NCBI GenBank assembly: GCA_021155045.1
Contig: JAJNQB010000010.1
Span: forward strand, 1-64,000
Direction of reading: 5' to 3'
Source: Arcticibacter sp.
GTDB lineage: Bacteria > Bacteroidota > Bacteroidia > 2-12-FULL-35-15
Length of the DNA: 64,000 nucleotides
Made by a program: the position numbers and the translations under genes. The notes under the pieces are model-generated. The model had not been told where the DNA came from. It saw only the letters and a program-made list of their open reading frames with translations, and ran no database searches. Shown piece by piece: positions 60,001 through 64,000 of the stretch; the stretch's first letter is position 1, and every line of letters begins with the position of its first letter.

Positions 60001-60455
60001 GTTCCAAATGGTTTGTTGGTTATAGTATTTGCACTTCCAATTTGATAGCTATTTAAAGAGCTAGTATCTGAATGAACAACAAAATATTGCCAGTTTGCAT
60101 TGTAAGAATACGAAGGAGTGTTCATGTAGGAAATAGAACTTGGTGTTGCGCCATTAACGGTATATGTGGGTTGGTTTATAAGCGTTGAATCTAATAACCC
60201 TGTATTTTTATATAAATAAGTATAGGTTAAATAATCCCATTCTCCGCAGGCAGGGCTTTGCGCAGGGTTACATTTTAAAGTATATAGCATCAATATTTTT
60301 TCGAACCGAACGGTATCACTCGGAAAAACAAACCAAGAATCTTGAGGAGAGCCAAAAGTGAATGTTTGAACAGTAATAGTATCTCCAGGGTTTGCACTAA
60401 TATTAAAATTAATTAAAAAAAATAGTGCGACAAAAAGGCTTGTAATTTTTTTCAT
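57015..60455 (-). CDS. giant T9SS protein: PNGase F-related with LamG domain
   Basis: The protein has 1146 aa from MKKITSLFVALFF. An upstream extension to 60509 has no signal peptide and is dropped. An N-terminal RFEKILMLYTLKC followed by CGEWDYLTYTYLY is the pattern of peptide-N-glycosidase F-related proteins. A LamG/concanavalin-like domain (about 290-470) has GQWNFWALTKN and MKIYLNGNLWH. Residues about 670-850 hold a second PNGase F-like part (GHGMD, NCAEFCPKNHYYKING, VWTYDFEITPF). The C terminus is a sorting domain: NVYPNPTSGQVYI, IYITDVLGKIIY and LQNGIYFIQL. It is probably a secreted glycan-acting or glycan-binding protein. Catalysis is not proven. Confidence 0.85.
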   Translation of the reverse strand: MKKITSLFVALFFLINFNISANPGDTITVQTFTFGSPQDSWFVFPSDTVRFEKILMLYTLKCNPAQSPACGEWDYLTYTYLYKNTGLLDSTLINQPTYTVNGATPSSISYMNTPSYSYNANWQYFVVHSDTSSLNSYQIGSANTITNKPFGTNIPASRTQYLWKASEISAAGISAGNITGLQFYIQSIGNELRNLTIKLKNSTLDSLTNTNFSATGFNTVYSQNTTFSSVGWNSLQLTTPFNWNGTSNIVIEITYDNITNGIDNLVEATTTSFSSGIYNASADRTSSFNNYGYVEVPMNNKLVALDSFVTVTFWAYGNPLLQPQDGTSFEAVDSLGNRILNTHLPWSNSRIYWDAGYGGTSYDRIDKAATASEIKGQWNFWALTKNVATGSMKIYLNGNLWHSAVGKTKRMRGIKTFKIGRGNWSGSQTYEGKIDEFAVFNSELTQTTIQNWMNKSIDATHPNYNNLALYYNFNDGNYITFTDNAPGSHNPASIISAGNPLKQSEEIINNFTQTTLRPNVQFEQGVFTSYIDSVMIVDSTINNPVQIITYNDSINNPGVATDTMLVWPTYYSNYVYNSQGVATDSTFVTPDSTITLAYYNWYKKFPQVIRYELARYITPYGNGLTLGAGWTWTFDVSDYRTLLADSVRLAAGNWQELLDMKFVMIKGTPPRDIISIQNLWNGQFDYGHVSNPIENHLTPKTVSIPPTAQTARWKSRVTGHGMDTPSNCAEFCPKNHYYKINGVNQFTQLVWRDNCDYNPLYPQGGTWVYDRANWCPGAEVWTYDFEITPFVSAGSSVTLDHDVQPYTNNGEWSFYQIEDQLVTYSAPNFTLDAAIEDVLSPSKNQMWQRFNTICTDPIIKIKNTGSTNLTSLTITYGLNGATPSTYNWTGNLAFMQSATVKLENFNWLPGATEFTATLSNPNGGTDQYVYNNSKTTKFTYPASMPSNFVIEFKTNNYPSENQYTLKDENGTILHQRNGSILNSNTIYRDTLSLANGCYELELTDSGEDGLTWWANSAQGNGYLRFKNVTPATTIKTFNSDFGGQIYQQFTVGLATGINDYIFTSNALLNVYPNPTSGQVYINIDLPNRQDATIYITDVLGKIIYKTELKNITSEMLDLNFSELQNGIYFIQLHAGEEVVSKKFIKN

Positions 60456-60567
60456 GTTTTGTTTAGGATTTAATTGATGCAAGATATAGCCAAAGCAAAA
60501 TATAGGCAATAAATAATAAGTTTATTATTAGTAATCAGTCGAAAAATAGGAGGTACATTAGCTTATT

Positions 60568-61137
60568 TTAGTGATAATTTACCTTGTCGGTTAAAAAGCT
60601 ATATGATTTAATAAGCTCTAAAAAAACAGTATTGTTTTTAGCTAAACCTTCTTTAGTGGTAGATGTCATTACAATTAAAACAACACCTTTGTTTTCTTCT
60701 ATATAAGCAACTTGTTCGTAAAATTTTTCTTTTTCGTCAATATAGGTGTAGATAATGGCAATTTTCTTTTTGTCAATTTTTACCGGCTTATCTTTTTTTA
60801 TGACAATGGTTTTACTGTTTTTTTGAAATTCAGCAATGTCAAAGTTAATCACCTCATTTATTTTTTCGTTTTTACTTGTATCATAAGTAACCCAATGAGT
60901 GTACATAGCTGTTTCTGCTCCTGCCCACGTTTCTTTTTTTGGATAAAAAACAGCATTTAATCCTTCTTCTTTTCCTGTTTCCCTGTCTAAAATCCATCCT
61001 TTAGGGGCCGTTAAATAATAGGCGTGATTTCTGCCAAACAATAAACCAACATTGCTAGAATCAACTGTTACCTGAGAATAAACGGAGATAGTTATTAAAA
61101 AAAACAATAAAATAATTCGAGAAATACGATTCACCAT
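60568..61137 (-). CDS. small exported protein of unknown function
   Basis: The protein has 189 aa with a signal peptide ending near VYSQV. The mature part starts with GLLFGRNHAYYLTAPKGWILDR, which resembles the PsbP-like or DUF4-type GWxxD opening seen in exported fatty-acid or stress proteins, but no family is certain. An EYQ-type C-terminal helix follows (NNTVFLELIKSYSFL). It starts immediately after the stop of the Cys-rich membrane gene (TAAATG), so the two are coupled. Confidence 0.65.
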   Translation of the reverse strand: MVNRISRIILLFFLITISVYSQVTVDSSNVGLLFGRNHAYYLTAPKGWILDRETGKEEGLNAVFYPKKETWAGAETAMYTHWVTYDTSKNEKINEVINFDIAEFQKNSKTIVIKKDKPVKIDKKKIAIIYTYIDEKEKFYEQVAYIEENKGVVLIVMTSTTKEGLAKNNTVFLELIKSYSFLTDKVNYH

Positions 61138-61284
61138 TTAAAGATTTGGATTTTGAATTTTTGTAGTTTTCATTAGTTCACATTTATCACAAGCTTTTTT
61201 CTTTTTTATGGAAGAATAAAAAAGGTAACCAACATAAACAATTGATGCAGCCACAATAACATATATAATAATTTCTTGAACCAT
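61138..61284 (-). CDS. FeoB-associated Cys-rich membrane protein
   Basis: The protein has 48 aa from MVQEIIIYVIVAASIV. An open extension to 61386 is rejected because it crosses the promoters. One membrane helix (IIIYVIVAASIVYVGYLFY) is followed by a lysine stretch and a CDKCEL motif, the layout of the FeoB-associated Cys-rich family, usually beside iron transporter genes. No feoB is in this window. It is the first gene of a two-gene operon with the exported protein. Confidence 0.8.
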   Translation of the reverse strand: MVQEIIIYVIVAASIVYVGYLFYSSIKKKKACDKCELMKTTKIQNPNL

Positions 61285-61295
61285 TTTAATAGTTA

Positions 61296-61303
61296 CAAAA
61301 TTA
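61296..61303 (-). promoter_or_regulatory. -7 promoter box of the Cys-rich membrane gene
   Basis: The minus strand reads TAATTTTG, 11 nt before the ATG at 61284. The same octamer is found for the divergent E1 gene at 61339. Confidence 0.5.
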
Positions 61304-61338
61304 CGCAAAATATAAGATTGTAAGTCTTTAAAATTTGA

Positions 61339-61346
61339 TAATTTTG
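61339..61346 (+). promoter_or_regulatory. -7 promoter box of the fused E1 gene
   Basis: TAATTTTG has a TTG at 61318-61320 as -33 element, an 18-nt spacer. The ATG is 19 nt downstream. Confidence 0.55.
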
Positions 61347-61365
61347 CTTCATAAACTTTAATAGT

Positions 61366-63363
61366 ATGGTTACTGCAGAAACGCAAATACGTTACGATAG
61401 AAAAAAATATAAAGACGACACCTTGATTGCTTTATATAGAGGGATTTTAAAACCTCGAATGATAGAAGAAAAAATGTTGGTGTTGTTACGTCAAGGAAAA
61501 ATTGCTAAGTGGTTTAGTGGAATTGGGCAAGAAGCTGGTTCGGTGGGAGCAGCAATGGCTCTTGACAAAGAGGAATATATACTTCCAATGCACAGAAATC
61601 TTGGCGTATTTACAGCGCGCGAAATTCCATTGAATCGATTGTTTTCACAATTTCAAGGTAAACCAAGTGGTTTTACAAAAGGTAGAGATAGGTCATTTCA
61701 TTTTGGAACACAAGAGTATAAAATTATAGGAATGATTTCTCATCTTGGGCCACAGTTAGGTTTAGCAGATGGAATAGCATTAGCAAATAAATTAAAAGAA
61801 GAACAAAAAGCTACACTTGTTTATTCTGGAGATGGAGGAGCAAGTGAAGGCGATTTCCATGAAGCATTAAATGTTGCTGCTGTATGGGATTTGCCTGTAA
61901 TATTTGCAATTGAAAATAATGGATATGGCTTATCAACTCCAAGTAATGAACAATTCAGATGCAAACAGTTTATTGACAAAGGAATTGGTTACGGTATAGA
62001 AGCGGTTCAAGTGGATGGAAATAATATATTAGAAGTTTATGATATTGTTAAAAAACTAGCCGAATCTATCCGAAAAAATCCACGGCCAATTTTATTGGAA
62101 CTGATAACATTTCGTATGCGTGGGCATGAAGAAGCTTCTGGAACGAAATATGTACCCAAAGAATTATTTGAAATATGGGGAAAGAAAGACCCATTAAATA
62201 ATTTCGAAAAATTTCTTTTAGAAGAAGGGGTGCTGGATGAAAAAATGATTGAAACATACAGAGCGGAGATAAAAGCTGAAATTGAAAATGGTTTGGAGCT
62301 TGCATTTGCTGAAAAATTACCTCCGCCAAATACTGAGCTTGAATTAAAAGATATGTATGCTCCTTTTGAGTTGGATGAAATAAAACCATCAGGAAATAAA
62401 ACTAGCAAACGATTAATTGATGCAATTTCAGATGCGTTGAGATTAGCTATGCGTAAGCATAATAATTTAGTTTTAATGGGACAAGATATTGCAGAGTATG
62501 GTGGTGTATTTAAAATTACCGAAGGCTTTGTAGAAGAGTTTGGAAAAAATAGAGTGCGCAACACACCGCTTTGCGAATCTGCTATTGTTGGTGCTGGATT
62601 TGGTTTATCTATAAATGGAATGAAAGCAATGGTAGAAATGCAATTTGCCGATTTTGTAACAGAAGGATTTAATCAGATTGTAAATAATCTTGCTAAATCG
62701 CATTATCGTTGGGGGCAAAATGCAGATGTTGTAGTTCGTATGCCAACAGGAGCAGCCGTAGCTGCTGGGCCATTTCATTCTCAAAGTAATGAAGCTTGGT
62801 TTACGCATACACCTGGGTTAAAGGTAGTTTATCCTGCTTTCCCAAGTGATGCAAAAGGATTATTACTTGCATCATTCGAAGACCCAAATCCAGTTATGTT
62901 TTTTGAACAAAAAGCATTATATAGAAGCATATCAGAAGAAGTTGCTGACGATTATTTTACAATACCCATTGGCAAAGCTAAACTGGTAAGAGAAGGAACA
63001 CAAATAAGTATAATTACTTATGGAATAGGCGTTCATTGGGCTATAGAGATTTTGGATAAACACCCTGAAATTTCTGCTGATTTGGTTGATTTAAGAACAT
63101 TACTTCCATACGACAAAGAATCAATCATAAATTCAGTTAATAAAACAGGAAGAGCAATTATATTGCATGAAGATACCTTGATTGGAGGTTTTGGAGGAGA
63201 GATTGCTGCATTCATTTCTGAAAATTGTTTTGAAAATTTAGATGCACCCGTGATGCGCTCTGCTAGTTTAGATACTCCTGTTCCAATGAATGTAGATTTA
63301 GAATGGAATTTTTTACCAAAAACAAGATTTGAAAATCAATTAGTAGAATTATTTAACTATTAA
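61366..63363 (+). CDS. fused alpha/beta 2-oxoacid dehydrogenase E1 (branched-chain type)
   Basis: The protein has 665 aa. The alpha half (about 1-330) holds the thiamine-diphosphate motif GDGGASEGDFHEALN and IENNGYGLSTP. The beta half (about 345-665) begins with RLIDAISDALRLAMRKHNN and has MGQDIAEYGGVFKITEGF and PLCESAIVGAGFGLS. Together they decarboxylate a 2-oxoacid, probably 2-oxoisovalerate or a relative, and pass the acyl group to E2. The two subunits are one polypeptide, as in many Bacteroidota. E2 and E3 are not in view. Confidence 0.92.
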   Translation: MVTAETQIRYDRKKYKDDTLIALYRGILKPRMIEEKMLVLLRQGKIAKWFSGIGQEAGSVGAAMALDKEEYILPMHRNLGVFTAREIPLNRLFSQFQGKPSGFTKGRDRSFHFGTQEYKIIGMISHLGPQLGLADGIALANKLKEEQKATLVYSGDGGASEGDFHEALNVAAVWDLPVIFAIENNGYGLSTPSNEQFRCKQFIDKGIGYGIEAVQVDGNNILEVYDIVKKLAESIRKNPRPILLELITFRMRGHEEASGTKYVPKELFEIWGKKDPLNNFEKFLLEEGVLDEKMIETYRAEIKAEIENGLELAFAEKLPPPNTELELKDMYAPFELDEIKPSGNKTSKRLIDAISDALRLAMRKHNNLVLMGQDIAEYGGVFKITEGFVEEFGKNRVRNTPLCESAIVGAGFGLSINGMKAMVEMQFADFVTEGFNQIVNNLAKSHYRWGQNADVVVRMPTGAAVAAGPFHSQSNEAWFTHTPGLKVVYPAFPSDAKGLLLASFEDPNPVMFFEQKALYRSISEEVADDYFTIPIGKAKLVREGTQISIITYGIGVHWAIEILDKHPEISADLVDLRTLLPYDKESIINSVNKTGRAIILHEDTLIGGFGGEIAAFISENCFENLDAPVMRSASLDTPVPMNVDLEWNFLPKTRFENQLVELFNY

Positions 63364-63377
63364 TAATTAAAAGCAAA

Positions 63378-64000
63378 ATGAAAAAAATAAAAAATAAGAA
63401 AATAAGTATCATTTTTTTGCTTTTTATTTTTTTTAATCATTTTTTATCATCTCAATCAGAAAAAAAATTTCAACAGTTAATTTCAGATGCTAAAAATGTT
63501 GCTGCCAACCATAAAGATTCTGCTTTCCGTCTTCTAAAAGATGCGTATGCAATTTATCCTTCTATAAAATCAGATTCTTTAAAAATTGATTATTATTTAG
63601 CAAAAGGATTAGTCGAGTTGCAAAATGTGATTTATGATCAAAGCCTAAATAGCTATTTTACTGCTTTAGAATTGTCTCAAAAAAGTAAGGATTATCGAAG
63701 ACAGGTTGTTTCGAATAACCAAATTGGAAAATTATATTTAAGGCAATCAGAAAATAAATTAGCAAAAGATTACTTTATTAATGCTTTAGAAATTGCTAGA
63801 ACAAATAATTTTAAAAATAAAATTTCTGATTTATGCAATAATTTAGGATACACAACTATATTGTTGGGAAATTTGGATGATGGAGAAAAATATCATTTAG
63901 AAGCCCTACAATTGAGAAAGGAACTTAACGATACAAATGGGATTTCAGTATCTTATAGTAATTTGGGTTTTTTGGAATATAAAAGAGGAAACTTGAATCA
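63378..64000 (+). CDS. exported TPR-repeat protein (3' part outside window)
   Basis: The first 207 or so residues are present, from the ATG at 63378, 14 nt after the E1 stop. A signal peptide ends near FLSSQ. TPR units follow: ALELSQKSKDYRRQVVSNNQ, LAKDYFINALEIARTNNF and GEKYHLEALQLRKELNDT. Such N termini in Bacteroidota often belong to TPR-containing histidine kinases or LuxR-type regulators, but the output domain is beyond the window. Confidence 0.8.
   Translation, partial: MKKIKNKKISIIFLLFIFFNHFLSSQSEKKFQQLISDAKNVAANHKDSAFRLLKDAYAIYPSIKSDSLKIDYYLAKGLVELQNVIYDQSLNSYFTALELSQKSKDYRRQVVSNNQIGKLYLRQSENKLAKDYFINALEIARTNNFKNKISDLCNNLGYTTILLGNLDDGEKYHLEALQLRKELNDTNGISVSYSNLGFLEYKRGNLN

Overview
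The window is AT-rich chromosomal DNA from a Bacteroidota bacterium. Evidence seen in the sequence: type IX secretion (T9SS) C-terminal sorting domains on three proteins, a choice-of-anchor L/SprB-repeat adhesin, OmpP1/FadL and PASTA proteins with typical Bacteroidota neighbours, a short epsilon subunit in an atpD-atpC pair, and promoters of the Bacteroidota type (TTG, about 20 nt, TAnnTTTG) in many intergenic spacers. lpxK and hldD indicate an LPS outer membrane. mqnB and mqnD indicate menaquinone made by the futalosine route. Order and family cannot be fixed from the window. Gene density is very high: no stretch over 300 bases lacks a gene, and I see no insertion sequence, prophage, CRISPR array or rRNA. 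There is one tRNA, tRNA-Glu. Layout: 1-3012 holds a truncated giant surface adhesin, a thioredoxin-fold protein and a secreted cyclophilin. 3126-10332 holds topB, a Nudix hydrolase, pyrE, an SRPBCC protein, ywbE, a PorE-like envelope protein ending in a SPOR-like domain, a small secreted protein and ogt. 10380-16367 is a marR-fadN-fadA-fadE beta-oxidation operon with a candidate MarR operator, followed by an ABC exporter. 18313-22003 holds a tandem pair of unknown 133-aa paralogues, atpD-atpC and a TPR protein. 22039-27585 holds PASTA protein, T9SS protein and rluD, then an aminotransferase and a DUF1573 protein. 27660-37570 holds gapA, acyl-CoA synthetase, nitronate monooxygenase, a PTPS/folE pterin pair, mqnB-mqnD with an unknown 525-aa gene, and lpxK-punA. 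37672-46393 holds Nif3, a zinc-ribbon coiled-coil protein, a Ca/Na exchanger, a choice-of-anchor B protein, hldD, a beta-flower repeat protein, a FadL porin and a Tyr/Asn-rich lipoprotein. 46538-57028 is a long plus-strand run: proS, an unknown gene, tRNA-Glu, rpsT, radC, a five-gene surface-polysaccharide modification block, upp, a membrane protein and yjjG. 57015-64000 holds a very large PNGase F-related T9SS protein, small envelope proteins, a fused E1 dehydrogenase and the start of a TPR protein. Most genes are housekeeping. The less ordinary signals are these: -7 promoter boxes only 4-7 nt from start codons, suggesting leaderless mRNAs; two large palindromes at the marR and ABC-exporter promoters; seven convergent gene pairs with interlocked stop codons against three pairs separated by strong hairpins; the SPOR-for-OmpA domain swap; the PTPS-II-type motif beside folE; and several unrecognised but well-formed genes (34135-35712, 18313-19117, 48029-48721). 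I did not find a clearly new multi-gene system.
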